NCBI GenBank assembly: GCA_014860575.1
Contig: JACZJK010000026.1
Location: 1-64,000, forward strand
Length of the DNA: 64,000 nucleotides
Direction of reading: 5' to 3'
Source of the DNA: Bacteroidales bacterium
Lineage (GTDB): Bacteria; Bacteroidota; Bacteroidia; Bacteroidales; JAAYJT01
The notes below the pieces were generated by a model that worked only from the letters and a program-made list of their open reading frames with translations, had not been told where the DNA came from and did not search any database. Shown here piece by piece: positions 53,125-62,922 of this stretch (position 1 is the first letter of the stretch; every line of letters begins with the position of its first letter). The position numbers were made by a program, and so were the translations under genes.

Positions 53125-55620
53125 TTAGGGTTCCGCTTGGTTGTTGCGTTCCCACTCCAAATGCTTGATCACAAACCTGAGTTCGCCCCAGCTAACATCA
53201 TCGCCAAGTACTGTTTTTGCAGGGCCGAGCGATTGGTCTTCGGTTTTGGAAAAATAGGTTTTTATTTTAGAAAGCTTTTCTGCGTCAATCAATTTGTCAA
53301 CGGTTATCTCGCCGGTTCCCACAAAATGGGAGAGATGCCCTTCAATGGTGGACGAAGCAAAGCCACGTTCTTTGGCAATTTCAGCAATTGATTTACCAGC
53401 GTTGAAGAGTTCATAACTTACTAGTTTGGTATCAGGCTTCTTTTCTTTCTTCTCAATGAGTAATGGTGAATTATCCACGGATTTCCCAATCTTGTTTTCT
53501 TCAAGGTACTCGCTGATAATTTCAAGGATTTCGCTACCGTATCGCTTTACTTTTTTCTGCCCCAGTCCGTTAATTTCCAGAAGTTCCTGTCGGCTTGCCG
53601 GTAATTTGTCAGCAATTTCGAGCATGGCTTGCCGCGAAATCACCCGGTAATGCGTTACGTCTTCTTCTTCTGCCAGGCGGTCTCTCCATTGTCTGATCCT
53701 GTTCAGCAAGTCCGGGTAAGAAACGCCGCTAGCCGGGTGGTCGGGAAGGCTGGCTTTTCTCCTGCGTGGCGGTGGCTCGATGGAGGATTTGGCTCGAACC
53801 TCAAGATATCCCGCCACTGTAAAACCATTCATGCAATGTTGCAGACAGGCATATTTCACTTGTGCCTCGTTCCCAAAGCGCTCGAGCAAATCGTCAACGG
53901 TTTTTTTAAGAACCTTGTTGTCAGCTTCTGCCTCAGGCATTGCTTTGATAACCATGACTTCGAACTTAGGGACAAAATAGGTGCAAGCTTTTTTAATGCG
54001 CTCCTGTAATTCTTCGTGCTTTTCAACATCAGGGTTTTTGGTCAGATAGTGATTAACATGGAACATGAATTTCTCAGCTACCTGGGTAACTTCTGCTCTT
54101 AGCTTCTGATCAAGTTTGCTGATGCTTTCAGCTTTGCCGGGATCGAAACTTGAAGCGTTTTCGCTGATCTGTTTCTGCAAATAACTGAGCCTTCGGTGAA
54201 AAAGCGAAAAATCAAACAGTTCGGCTATCAGCGAGCGCTGATATGCGTATTTGGCAGTTTCGAGGCGGTTTTCATCCGGAGCATTTTCTTCCAGTTTTTT
54301 TACATAATCCCCAACAGTCAAATCTGTTTTTAAAGCCTGGGATGAAATACTTGTGCTGAGTACCATACCTTCAAGGGTGCGGCATCGGCTCAGCGCAACA
54401 TACACCTGTCCGTGGGCAAAAGCCTGGCGGGCATCAATGATGGCTTTTTCAAAAGTCAGCCCTTGGCTTTTGTGAATAGTTACCGCCCATGCCAGTTTTA
54501 ACGGATATTGCTTAAAACTTCCAACTACGATTTCTGAAATTTCTTTTGTTTGCTCATTCAGCGTATAGCGACAATTCTGCCATTCGAGGGGTGTTACGCT
54601 GATGAGGCCATCATCGCCGGAACATTGAACATAAATTGTATCATCATCAATTCCGGTAATTTTCCCGATTTTGCCATTATAAAAAATCTTAAGCGGCGAA
54701 GGGTCATTTTTTATAAACATCACCTGTGCGCCTACTTTAAGTTTAAGAATTTCTTCAGTAGGATAATTGTACGTCGGAAAGTCGCCGGTAATCTCAGCAT
54801 TAAAAGTATGGGTTTTGCCTTTCAATTCGGTGAGTCGATAAGCATTGATATCCTGCGATTGGTAATTATGGGTTGTAAGCGTAATATAATCCTCATCAGG
54901 CCCGGGTCGGAAATTAGCAATATATCTTTTTTCAAGCGCAGCAAATGCCTCATTGTCGAGCTTGTTTTCCCGAACCTTTCCCAACAGTCGGATAAAATCT
55001 TCATCGCTTTGGCGATAAATAGTTGTAAGTTCAATGCTTACGTAATCGGTTTTTTGCAGCGCCTTGCTGCTGAAGAAATACACAGAATCATAATAGTCGC
55101 GCAGCAATTTCCATTCGTCTTCCTTGGCAATGGGCGCCAATTGCTGCAGATCGCCGATCATAAGCAATTGAATTCCTCCAAAAGGAATATTCCTGTTGCG
55201 GTAACGCCTAAGAACCGCATCAATGGCATCGAGCATGTCGGCTCGCACCATACTGATCTCGTCAATCACAAGCAGGTCAATGCTTTTTATTATATTGATC
55301 TTTTCGCGGGTAAATTGCTGAAATCTTGATGCAGAATGTTTGGCGTCTGAATTAGCAGTTGGAATGCGGTTGGCAAGTTCTTCCGGTATTTGCGGTCCAA
55401 ATGGCAATTGAAAAAATGAATGGATCGTAACTCCGCCCGCGTTAATGGCTGCCACGCCTGTGGGTGTGACCACAACATGGCGTTTCCAGGTAAGGTTTTT
55501 CAGGTTTCGCAAAAAAGTGGTTTTACCGGTTCCAGCCTTGCCGGTTAGAAAAAGATGCTTATCGGTATAGCGGATAAAGTTGGCGGCCAGTTCTAGTTTT
55601 GGGTTGGTTTGTAAAGACAT
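53125..55620 (-). CDS. Pif1-like helicase with HRDC and C-terminal HTH domain
   Basis: An 831-residue protein. A PIF1/RecD-type superfamily 1B helicase fills about 1-460: Walker A GKAGTGKTT (residues 27-35), Walker B LLVIDEISM, GDLQQLAP, and the C-terminal WAVTIHKSQGLTFE and VALSRCRTLEGM motifs. A helical linker follows; about 640-710 is an HRDC-like fold (YRVISRQAMLEIADKLPASRQELLEINGLGQKKV) and about 735-820 a RecQ-type HTH (SIAEIAKERGFASSTIEGHLSHFV). HRDC and this HTH are normally RecQ accessories, here on a Pif1 motor. It probably acts in genome maintenance at structured DNA. Confidence 0.85.
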   Translation of the reverse strand: MSLQTNPKLELAANFIRYTDKHLFLTGKAGTGKTTFLRNLKNLTWKRHVVVTPTGVAAINAGGVTIHSFFQLPFGPQIPEELANRIPTANSDAKHSASRFQQFTREKINIIKSIDLLVIDEISMVRADMLDAIDAVLRRYRNRNIPFGGIQLLMIGDLQQLAPIAKEDEWKLLRDYYDSVYFFSSKALQKTDYVSIELTTIYRQSDEDFIRLLGKVRENKLDNEAFAALEKRYIANFRPGPDEDYITLTTHNYQSQDINAYRLTELKGKTHTFNAEITGDFPTYNYPTEEILKLKVGAQVMFIKNDPSPLKIFYNGKIGKITGIDDDTIYVQCSGDDGLISVTPLEWQNCRYTLNEQTKEISEIVVGSFKQYPLKLAWAVTIHKSQGLTFEKAIIDARQAFAHGQVYVALSRCRTLEGMVLSTSISSQALKTDLTVGDYVKKLEENAPDENRLETAKYAYQRSLIAELFDFSLFHRRLSYLQKQISENASSFDPGKAESISKLDQKLRAEVTQVAEKFMFHVNHYLTKNPDVEKHEELQERIKKACTYFVPKFEVMVIKAMPEAEADNKVLKKTVDDLLERFGNEAQVKYACLQHCMNGFTVAGYLEVRAKSSIEPPPRRRKASLPDHPASGVSYPDLLNRIRQWRDRLAEEEDVTHYRVISRQAMLEIADKLPASRQELLEINGLGQKKVKRYGSEILEIISEYLEENKIGKSVDNSPLLIEKKEKKPDTKLVSYELFNAGKSIAEIAKERGFASSTIEGHLSHFVGTGEITVDKLIDAEKLSKIKTYFSKTEDQSLGPAKTVLGDDVSWGELRFVIKHLEWERNNQAEP

Positions 55621-55734
55621 GGTTGGAGATTGATAGGTTTAGCGAATAAAAATACAAAATAAGACAGGTTAAGAACCAATATCAGATAGTTTTTTGCACT
55701 TTTGCGAAAAATACACAACGCTAATCTTTGCATT

Positions 55735-55941
55735 ATGAGAGATACCAAAATTGTAATTATCGTCATTCTGGTGGTCGTGGCGCTGCTACTCATACTTCTG
55801 AATACAGGCTCAGTTATTGTAAACTTACTTTTTTTCCAGCCTGAAATACCTATGATCTTATTACTGTTGGTTACCACCGGCCTGGGATTCCTGATTGGCT
55901 TACTGGTAGCAAGAGGTGGGAAGAAGAAGCTACATAAATAA
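55735..55941 (+). CDS. Small LapA/DUF1049-like membrane protein
   Basis: A 68-residue protein with two hydrophobic helices (about 6-28 and 38-57) and a basic C-terminal tail (RGGKKKLHK), the LapA-domain layout. In this family the proteins sit in the inner membrane with roles in LPS assembly in enterobacteria; the role here is unknown. ATG 55735 is chosen over the alternative at 55702 because the upstream 11 residues are not conserved-looking. Confidence 0.7.
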   Translation: MRDTKIVIIVILVVVALLLILLNTGSVIVNLLFFQPEIPMILLLLVTTGLGFLIGLLVARGGKKKLHK

Positions 55942-55976
55942 CTTTCTTTTTTAATGAACTTTTTGCTCTGCCTTAA

Positions 55977-57779
55977 TCACTGCCCTGATTTGAGCCATTT
56001 TCCGTGAAACACTTTTCCCCTTTGGGTAATTAGCTGAAAAACATACAAACCGTCCGGCAATGGTCCAGTATCAATCAATTTACCGGGTTCATCCAATTGG
56101 AGCATAAGCATTCCGGAAGAGTCGTAAAATGCAATTCTTTTAACATTTTCCACACTGTTGATAATTACTCGCCCTGAGCCCGGGTTGGGCATTAGCGTTG
56201 CCTCACTTTCATAGCCAACAAGTTCTTTACCAACAGCAGTGGGTTCGCCAATAATTGTGAACGGAAGCATTGTGATATTTGTGTATGCCTCATTTTCCGT
56301 TGTCACTGTAAACTTCAGGAAACAATCATCCGAACCAAAATCAGGAACTGTCCACTGGTATTTTCCGTTATTCGGTAAACTGTCGGCCACCAGCCACCAG
56401 GGGCCTTCAGGCCCGAAAGCCGAGATTTCGATCTTAACTGTTGAGTTCTCACCGGCCGGCTCTGCCGATGCCCATTGAATGAAACGAACCGATCCGGGAT
56501 AGAAGTTCTCATTGCCCTTCGGATTTAATCCTTTGATCCATAACGAATCGGGTGTAGAGTTTTCGGCATAAACATACAATCTGTTTTGCCAGCTTACAAA
56601 TCCTGTTTTTTCATTTGCCAGGATTACAATATCACCATAACCATTCTTATTCAGATCGCCGCCAGCCCTGAATGCGCGAGCGCTTCCAGGATCCAGGTCT
56701 GTTTGGAAAGTAGCATCGGCGGTCCAATTTCCATTGCCATCACCCAGCCAGAGTTGAAAAGTTTGCGTACCGAAAGCCATCACATCCATAAATCCATCCG
56801 TGTTCATATCGAAAAGTTGGGTTCGCTCAAAAGAACCGCTTGACGGAAGATTGCCCGAACAGCTTACCCATGAATTGCCTGCATTGTCAAATTCGTAAAC
56901 CTCAACACCACCGCTGGTATTTGCAAATACGAGCCCTGCACTTCCATTATTATTAACATCACCCACTGAAACACCATAGCGGGGGGTAAACTCGCCATAT
57001 ACTGGAAGTCCTGTATCATTTTTAATGAAATTTCCTGAACCATCTCCAAAATAAGCTGTTCCGAGCGCATGCCCGGCAATAAAATCAAGATAACCATCAT
57101 TATTCAAATCAGCGAATTGGATCACAAACTCCGAATTGTTGCCAAGCAAGCCAAAACTTGGAACCCACGTGCCATCGCCCTGGTTCAGGTAAACATGAAA
57201 ACCGGGCCCGCTGCCAAAGCCAATACTGATCAGGTCAAGCAGTCCATCATTGTTCACGTCACCGAGATCGGTTCCAAACATACCCCAGGTTTCACCGTTG
57301 GTGGCAAGACCTTCATCCCAGGGAGTCCAGCTCATACCTGTGCCATCACCGAGCGCCACTTCAATCAGTTGGTTCCCGAAATTGGTTTGGGAATAATTAT
57401 GGTGCATTCCGTACCCGATATCTTTGAATCCATCATTATTGGCATCGCCAACAGCAATGCCGCCGTAACCGAAATTGCCTTGCATGTGCAGCGTGAAATT
57501 ACCCTGCCCGTTGTTAAACCAAATCAAGAGACCTTGCTGGTTAGAATTGATGAGGGGATTGCCATGATCGCCAATGGACAGCAGGTCAACATGGCCATCG
57601 TCGTTGATATCGTTCATGGCAAGGTCGGTACGGCCGCCTTCAAAGGTTGGAACGTTCAAACCATTGGTAAGGCGGGTGTAGTTAAGCGTGCTTTTTATTA
57701 AGCCTTGAGCCTGGCTATAATTGAACTGAGCTTGTCCGGCAAGAATAAGTGAAAGAGCATAAATGAATATTTTTCTCAT
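55977..57779 (-). CDS. Secreted FG-GAP/VCBS-repeat protein with T9SS sorting domain
   Basis: A 600-residue secreted protein: signal peptide about 1-25; six to seven FG-GAP/VCBS repeats (about 35-400), each with a calcium loop of the DxNxDGxxD type (DINDDGHVD, DANNDGFKD, DVNNDGLLD, DLNNDGYLD, DVNNNGSAG, DMNTDGFMD, DLNKNGYGD); a beta region (430-520); and a T9SS type A domain from LMPNPGSG to LPDGLYVFQLI. A seven-bladed propeller is likely. The fifth loop lost its last Asp. Ligand is unknown. Confidence 0.87.
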   Translation of the reverse strand: MRKIFIYALSLILAGQAQFNYSQAQGLIKSTLNYTRLTNGLNVPTFEGGRTDLAMNDINDDGHVDLLSIGDHGNPLINSNQQGLLIWFNNGQGNFTLHMQGNFGYGGIAVGDANNDGFKDIGYGMHHNYSQTNFGNQLIEVALGDGTGMSWTPWDEGLATNGETWGMFGTDLGDVNNDGLLDLISIGFGSGPGFHVYLNQGDGTWVPSFGLLGNNSEFVIQFADLNNDGYLDFIAGHALGTAYFGDGSGNFIKNDTGLPVYGEFTPRYGVSVGDVNNNGSAGLVFANTSGGVEVYEFDNAGNSWVSCSGNLPSSGSFERTQLFDMNTDGFMDVMAFGTQTFQLWLGDGNGNWTADATFQTDLDPGSARAFRAGGDLNKNGYGDIVILANEKTGFVSWQNRLYVYAENSTPDSLWIKGLNPKGNENFYPGSVRFIQWASAEPAGENSTVKIEISAFGPEGPWWLVADSLPNNGKYQWTVPDFGSDDCFLKFTVTTENEAYTNITMLPFTIIGEPTAVGKELVGYESEATLMPNPGSGRVIINSVENVKRIAFYDSSGMLMLQLDEPGKLIDTGPLPDGLYVFQLITQRGKVFHGKWLKSGQ

Positions 57780-57918
57780 GATTTTCAGATTGGTTTTCAA
57801 AAATACGGTTTTCCTCAAAATCTCTTTGCTTCATTGTTGGTATTTGCCAGCCGATTGTAATAATGGCCTAACTTTACCGATCCTTTGCCGGATAGTAAAC
57901 GATTTCGTGCGAACCCAA

Positions 57919-57935
57919 CAACAATTGGATTGTTG
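57919..57935. promoter_or_regulatory. Inverted repeat CAACAAT-TGG-ATTGTTG upstream of the GNAT-nitrilase gene
   Basis: A perfect 7-bp inverted repeat with a 3-nt spacer, 23 nt before the ATG. It may be an operator or an mRNA hairpin; no factor can be named. Confidence 0.4.
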
Positions 57936-57958
57936 TATTACTTAAACCTTGTTTATAT

Positions 57959-59473
57959 ATGGAAAAGATTGAAACCCGCAACCTGCAACTTAGCGATTAT
58001 CTTGAACTTAAAGAAGCAATGATGATGGCTTATGAAAACTGGCAGACAGCTTACTGGAGAGAACACCATATTGAGAAACTGCTTGAGCTTTTCCCCGAAG
58101 GCCAGTTATGTGTTACTGTTGACGGTAAAGTTGCGGCCTGCGCACTGAGTATCATAGTCAACTATGATCATTTTGGCGATGATCACACTTACAAACAGAT
58201 AACCGGCAATTATACTTTCAATACGCACGATTCTGAGGGTGATGTGCTCTATGGCGTTGAAATTTTTGTGCACCCCGATTTCAGGGGCCTACGGCTTGGG
58301 CGTCGCTTGTATGATGCACGCAAGGCGCTTTGCGAAAATCTTAACCTAAAAGCCATTGTTGCCGGAGGCCGCATGCCCGCTTTTCATAAATATGCCGATG
58401 AGATTTCTCCGCGCGAATACCTCTACAAAGTCAAAAAGAATGAAATTCACGATCCGACCCTGACTTTCCAGCTTGCCAACGATTTTCACGTTGTGAAAAT
58501 CCTGCGCAATTATATGCCTGGCGATGAGGAATCGCAGGAGTACGCCACATTACTTGAGTGGAACAATGTTTTTTATCAGAGCAAGAAAAAGTTGTTCCGC
58601 ACTTCCGACGAAACTGTTCGCCTGGGGCTTGTTCAGTGGCAGATGCGCCTGTACAAAGATTTTGAGGAACTCATTGACAATATTGAGTTTTTTATTGATA
58701 CCCAGTCAGGTTATACTTGCGATTTTATTCTTTTCCCGGAATTATTCAACGCACCATTGATGCGAGATTACAACCACCTAACCGAAGCCGAATCCATAAG
58801 AGAGCTTGCCAAATACACAGAGCCTTTGTGCGACCGTTTCCGTGAATTTGCTATTTCTTATAATGTGAACATCATCACAGGTAGTATGCCATTGCTAGAG
58901 AACGAACGCCTGCTGAATGTGGGTTATTTATGCCACCGTAACGGCACTGTTGAGCGTTTTGAGAAACTGCATATCACCCCTAACGAAATTGCTTACTGGG
59001 GTATGTCGGGGGGCAGCAAGCTGCAGGTTTACAAAACCGACTGTGCCCGCATTGGAATCCTTATATGCTACGATGTTGAATTTCCTGAACTTTCCAGGCT
59101 ACTTGCACACCAGGGAATCGATATTCTATTTGTTCCGTTTCTTACAGATACCCAGGCTGGCTTTAACCGTGTGCGAACCTGTGCCATGGCGCGTGCCGTT
59201 GAAAACGAGTGTTTTGTTGCCATCGCCGGAAGTGTAGGCAACCTTCCAAAGGTGAAGAATATGGACATTCAGTATGCCCAATCAGCAGTGTTTACCCCAT
59301 CCGATTTTCCGTTTCCTGTGAATGGCATCAAAGCCGAAGCCACTCCCAATAATGAAATGACGTTGATTGTAGATGTGGATATTTCTCTTCTCAAATACCT
59401 TCATCACCACGGTTCAGTAACTATTTTGAAAGACCGCCGGAAGGATTTGTATGAGTTGAAGTGGAAGAAGTAG
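57959..59473 (+). CDS. Fusion of GNAT acetyltransferase and carbon-nitrogen hydrolase
   Basis: A 504-residue two-domain protein. N-terminal GNAT domain (about 1-195): acetyl-CoA loop VHPDFRGLRLGRRLYDAR at 104-121. C-terminal nitrilase superfamily domain (about 218-500): catalytic triad E261 (LFPELFN), K336 (FEKLHIT) and C370 (ILICYDVEFPEL). Both active sites look intact. A known fusion family; the joint substrate is not established, possibly an amide or N-acyl compound. Stand-alone gene. Confidence 0.92.
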   Translation: MEKIETRNLQLSDYLELKEAMMMAYENWQTAYWREHHIEKLLELFPEGQLCVTVDGKVAACALSIIVNYDHFGDDHTYKQITGNYTFNTHDSEGDVLYGVEIFVHPDFRGLRLGRRLYDARKALCENLNLKAIVAGGRMPAFHKYADEISPREYLYKVKKNEIHDPTLTFQLANDFHVVKILRNYMPGDEESQEYATLLEWNNVFYQSKKKLFRTSDETVRLGLVQWQMRLYKDFEELIDNIEFFIDTQSGYTCDFILFPELFNAPLMRDYNHLTEAESIRELAKYTEPLCDRFREFAISYNVNIITGSMPLLENERLLNVGYLCHRNGTVERFEKLHITPNEIAYWGMSGGSKLQVYKTDCARIGILICYDVEFPELSRLLAHQGIDILFVPFLTDTQAGFNRVRTCAMARAVENECFVAIAGSVGNLPKVKNMDIQYAQSAVFTPSDFPFPVNGIKAEATPNNEMTLIVDVDISLLKYLHHHGSVTILKDRRKDLYELKWKK

Positions 59474-59593
59474 GAGCGTGGGGCATGGGGCAGAGGGCTG
59501 AGAGCGAAGGGATGCAAGCCCTGACCAGAGGGGATGGCATCCCTGGGTGTCGACATTTTCTTACCTTTGATCCATCACCAAAACCGCCAAACC

Positions 59594-60628
59594 ATGTACA
59601 ACAAAGCCATCATCAACATCAAGCCGTTGGGTTTTATGTGGGAAACCATTGATCCGTTTCTTTTTTGTGTTCACCATCTGGATCATTATCCGGCCGGAAA
59701 TGATCAAATGGGACCTGCTGCATTATTGCAGGGACGGAACCTGGGGCAGGATTTTGAAATCAAAGACGGCTGGCGCATGTATCACGGCGAAACCATTCCC
59801 GGGTTCCCGGCACACCCGCACCGTGGTTTCGAAACGGTAACCATTGTTCTGAATGGTTTTGTTGATCACAGCGATTCGCATGGTGCAGCAGGCCGATATG
59901 GAGAAGGGGATGTGCAATGGATGACTGCCGGTGCAGGATTGCAGCATAGCGAAATGTTTCCACTTATAAAAAAAGATGAAGGGAATGAACTCGAACTTTT
60001 CCAGGTCTGGCTCAACCTGCCAAAAGCAAAGAAGTTTGCCGAACCCCATTTTAAAATGCTATGGGCCGAAGACATCCCTGTTTACAGCACCAAAGATGAA
60101 AAAGGAAAACTCACCGAGGTGATTGTTGTTGCCGGCAAAATCGGGAACGTTGTTGCAACAGGCCCGGCACCCGATTCATGGGCTGCTGATCCGGCCAATG
60201 AGGTTGCTATGTGGAGAATTAAAATGGAAGCCGGTACCCAATGGACACTCCCCGCTGCTTCACCTGAAGTCAGGCGCACGCTATATTTTTATAAAGGTTC
60301 GCAAATCCGCATTGCCGGCCTTGAAATTGATCCCTACCATGCCATACAACTTTTGGCCGATGAGGAAGTGATAATTGATAACGGAGGAGAAGATGGTTAT
60401 ATGTTCATGTTGCAAGGACTTCCTATTGCTGAGCCTGTGGCTCAATACGGACCTTTTGTGATGAACACCCAGGAAGAAATCCACCAGGCTATCCGCGATT
60501 ACCGCTTAACACAGTTTGGTGGCTGGCCATGGCTCCGGCACGATAATGTGCATTCACGTTCCAAAGGCCGGTTCGCAAAACATGCTGATGGGAGAGAAGA
60601 GGAAAAACAAAACCCCGCCTCAACTTAG
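59594..60628 (+). CDS. Pirin family protein
   Basis: A 344-residue bicupin. N-terminal metal site in PHPHRGFETVTIVLNG and QHSEMFP-type (His56-like, His58, His101, Glu103 in family terms); the C-terminal cupin is more degenerate. Pirins bind iron, and some show quercetinase activity. ATG 59594 was chosen over 59534 because the upstream 20 residues lie in phrase-like low-complexity DNA (59474-59560). Its 3' end overlaps the terminator of the opposing M16 operon. Confidence 0.88.
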   Translation: MYNKAIINIKPLGFMWETIDPFLFCVHHLDHYPAGNDQMGPAALLQGRNLGQDFEIKDGWRMYHGETIPGFPAHPHRGFETVTIVLNGFVDHSDSHGAAGRYGEGDVQWMTAGAGLQHSEMFPLIKKDEGNELELFQVWLNLPKAKKFAEPHFKMLWAEDIPVYSTKDEKGKLTEVIVVAGKIGNVVATGPAPDSWAADPANEVAMWRIKMEAGTQWTLPAASPEVRRTLYFYKGSQIRIAGLEIDPYHAIQLLADEEVIIDNGGEDGYMFMLQGLPIAEPVAQYGPFVMNTQEEIHQAIRDYRLTQFGGWPWLRHDNVHSRSKGRFAKHADGREEEKQNPAST

Positions 60629-60638
60629 TGAAGCAGGG
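60601..60638 (-). terminator. Terminator of the M16 operon, overlapping the pirin stop
   Basis: Minus strand: CCCTGCTTCA / TGAGGCGGGG pair over 10 bp including two G-U pairs (loop 6), followed by TTTTGTTTTT. On the plus strand the same site has two C-A mismatches, so it is stronger for the M16 genes. It lies inside the last codons of the pirin gene. Confidence 0.65.
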
Positions 60639-60639
60639 T

Positions 60640-60850
60640 CTTGTTTCTTGTTTCAGTTTGTAGGTTTCAGATTCAAGGTTCAAGGTTGCAGGATTCCTGC
60701 CCTTTCGTCCCTCGTCCCCGATTCCTGTTTCTTGTTTATGGTTCCAGGTTGCTAGTTCCTCATCCCTTCGTCCCCTCATCCCTTCGTCCCTTCGTCCCTC
60801 GTCCCTGTTTCCTGTTTCTTGTCTCTTGTGTCTTGTTTCAAACTCTTCCA
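60640..60850. repeat. Phrase-repeat island between pirin and M16 genes
   Basis: TTCTTGTTTC, TTCAAGGTTCAAGG, CCCTTCGTCCC and TCCTGTTTCTTG words recur through about 210 bp, with no reading frame of interest. It belongs to the same style as the islands near 1, 21940 and 35727. Confidence 0.7.
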
Positions 60851-60852
60851 CT

Positions 60853-62907
60853 CTAATCAACCCGAAACAACTCGTCCTTCAGTTTAGGATTCACTTTCAC
60901 TGAAATTACCTTCAAATCAATTATCTGGGGTCCAGCAGATTGTTTGATTGCGAATGGGAACTTAATTCCGTCAACTTCACGGTAATCAGAGAATTCAGTT
61001 GCACCAGCAATAGTCAACGATTTAACTTTTAGTCCTGATTCAACATCATAATAGTTTGTAGTGGTATTTCCTGAAGGATAAGTAAGTTCCACCTTGTAGG
61101 CATCTTTTCCGTTTACAGCTTCAATACCCAACAGTTGCTGTTTAATGGCATATTGGTCGTAATAAAGTTCAATGTTCATGATGGATTGCATTTTCATTGC
61201 TTCCAGCATTTCGCCGGTAACTTCTTCTTTGCCCATGGGCGAAGTAGCCACAGCCCGCTGTCCATCAAAAATTTGTGTGCTGAAAATCGTTCCGCCACTT
61301 CCAATCTCAACCCTCGATTTATCAGGCGCTTTCTGATAATTATCAAAAGTAAGCGACATGCCCTGCATTTCGGTTGTTGCTGACATGGTCATATCTTTGA
61401 TACTACTCAATTTTTTTTCTCCTCCAATGGCGCTCACATACATTGCAGTAACTTTCTCTGCAGTCATATCGGCAGGCGCTGTTTTGAGCCGTTTGGCCGG
61501 GTCGTATTCATTGCCATCTTCATCAAAGTAATGGAGCCGCCCATCACCGGCAAATTTTTTGAGACTTTCAGCAACATCCGAGGCTTTACCCACAATCAGC
61601 ACATTTGCATTATCGGGATAGAGATACTTATTGGCTACATCCATGATGTCTTTCTCAGTAATGCCTGCCAGACGCTGCAAATAGGTAGAATAGTAATCTT
61701 CATGAAGATTATACCTTGCAATATTCAAGGCGAAATTGGCTACAGTTTGCGGATTCTCAAGCGATAATGCAAAGTTGCCATTCATCTCGTTTTTATATAG
61801 CCGCAGTTCCTCTGCTGATACAGGCTCTTTGCGTATTAGATTAATCTCATACAGTATTTCGTGAACCGCGCTGTCGGTCACCATATTTCTCACGTCTGTT
61901 GAGGCAGTGAACGAACCAATCAACTTATCACTGTTCAGGCTAGAGTATGCGCCATAGGTCCAGCCGTGGGTTTCACGCAGGTTATCAAACAATCTCGAAG
62001 TTCCACCACCAAGTATGTTATTCATTACGCGGGCACTTATTGCGTCTTCTGAACCGGGTTTGTATTCAACCGGAAAGCCTATTCTGATTACCGACTGCAC
62101 CGCGGTAGGCCTGTCAACAATGGCTACACGCATTCCTTTGGGTGGTTGTGGGTTCGGATAAATTTGTTCAGGAACATTGCCACGTTCCCATGCACTGAAA
62201 TACTTCTCAATCAGTTTTTGGGTTTCTTCAAATTTCACATCACCAACAATGGCCATATAGGTAACCTCAGGCCTGACATAAGCGTGAAAATATTTCTCGC
62301 ACATTTCCAGCGTGATTCTTTCAAAGCTTGCTTCGGTAGGGTTCACACCATAAGGATGATCTTTACCATACAGCAATACTTTGTTAACGCGCTCAGCAAT
62401 GGAGGTAGGGTCATTCTTTGCAGCAGATAAACCTGATTTTGACTGGGTAAGAATCCTGTCGAAATGCTCCTGTTCAAACTGTGCATTGATCAGTACATCT
62501 GCGATTAACTCAGCAAGTGTTTCTGTGTATCCCGAAAGACCTGATGCATACAAACTTGTTGCGCTTGCACTCAATGATGCGCCAATGAAGTCAATTTCAT
62601 CATCAATCATTTCTTTGGTGCGATTTTCGGTAGCTGTTCTGATCATTTGCCCGGTAATGTCCACCATTCCAGCGAAATCGCCTTCATGTACAGGACTGTA
62701 ATCAAAGATCATTGAAAAAGTTACGCGGGGAACCTTGTGGTTCTCAACAACAAAAACACGCAATCCATTATCGAGCGTAAACGATTTTGCGTTCCCGATC
62801 TCAATAAGAGGAGCGGGGCCCGGTTCAGGACGAATGGAGCGGTCAAGCTGGGCGTAAGCATTCGCCAGGACTAAAAATGAAACTATGGTTAAAAGTATGT
62901 TTTTCAT
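60853..62907 (-). CDS. M16 peptidase-family protein lacking the zinc motif, with C-terminal lipoprotein-sorting-like domain
   Basis: A 684-residue exported protein (signal peptide about 1-19, ANAYAQ). Two M16 halves (about 40-250 and 265-465) are visible, but the HxxEH site is gone: the equivalent region reads GDFAGMVDITGQM. It thus resembles the non-catalytic subunit of MPP/PqqF-like pairs. The last about 180 residues (505-684) resemble an outer-membrane lipoprotein-sorting-type beta domain (GKDAYKVELTYPSGNTTTNYYD). The neighbouring M16 protein is the likely active partner. Confidence 0.85.
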   Translation of the reverse strand: MKNILLTIVSFLVLANAYAQLDRSIRPEPGPAPLIEIGNAKSFTLDNGLRVFVVENHKVPRVTFSMIFDYSPVHEGDFAGMVDITGQMIRTATENRTKEMIDDEIDFIGASLSASATSLYASGLSGYTETLAELIADVLINAQFEQEHFDRILTQSKSGLSAAKNDPTSIAERVNKVLLYGKDHPYGVNPTEASFERITLEMCEKYFHAYVRPEVTYMAIVGDVKFEETQKLIEKYFSAWERGNVPEQIYPNPQPPKGMRVAIVDRPTAVQSVIRIGFPVEYKPGSEDAISARVMNNILGGGTSRLFDNLRETHGWTYGAYSSLNSDKLIGSFTASTDVRNMVTDSAVHEILYEINLIRKEPVSAEELRLYKNEMNGNFALSLENPQTVANFALNIARYNLHEDYYSTYLQRLAGITEKDIMDVANKYLYPDNANVLIVGKASDVAESLKKFAGDGRLHYFDEDGNEYDPAKRLKTAPADMTAEKVTAMYVSAIGGEKKLSSIKDMTMSATTEMQGMSLTFDNYQKAPDKSRVEIGSGGTIFSTQIFDGQRAVATSPMGKEEVTGEMLEAMKMQSIMNIELYYDQYAIKQQLLGIEAVNGKDAYKVELTYPSGNTTTNYYDVESGLKVKSLTIAGATEFSDYREVDGIKFPFAIKQSAGPQIIDLKVISVKVNPKLKDELFRVD

Positions 62908-62922
62908 GATTGATTCCTCCGC

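Noticed and set aside
54550-55329. 259-codon plus-strand ORF inside the helicase gene
   Set aside because: It is antisense to conserved helicase motifs and has no recognisable domain.
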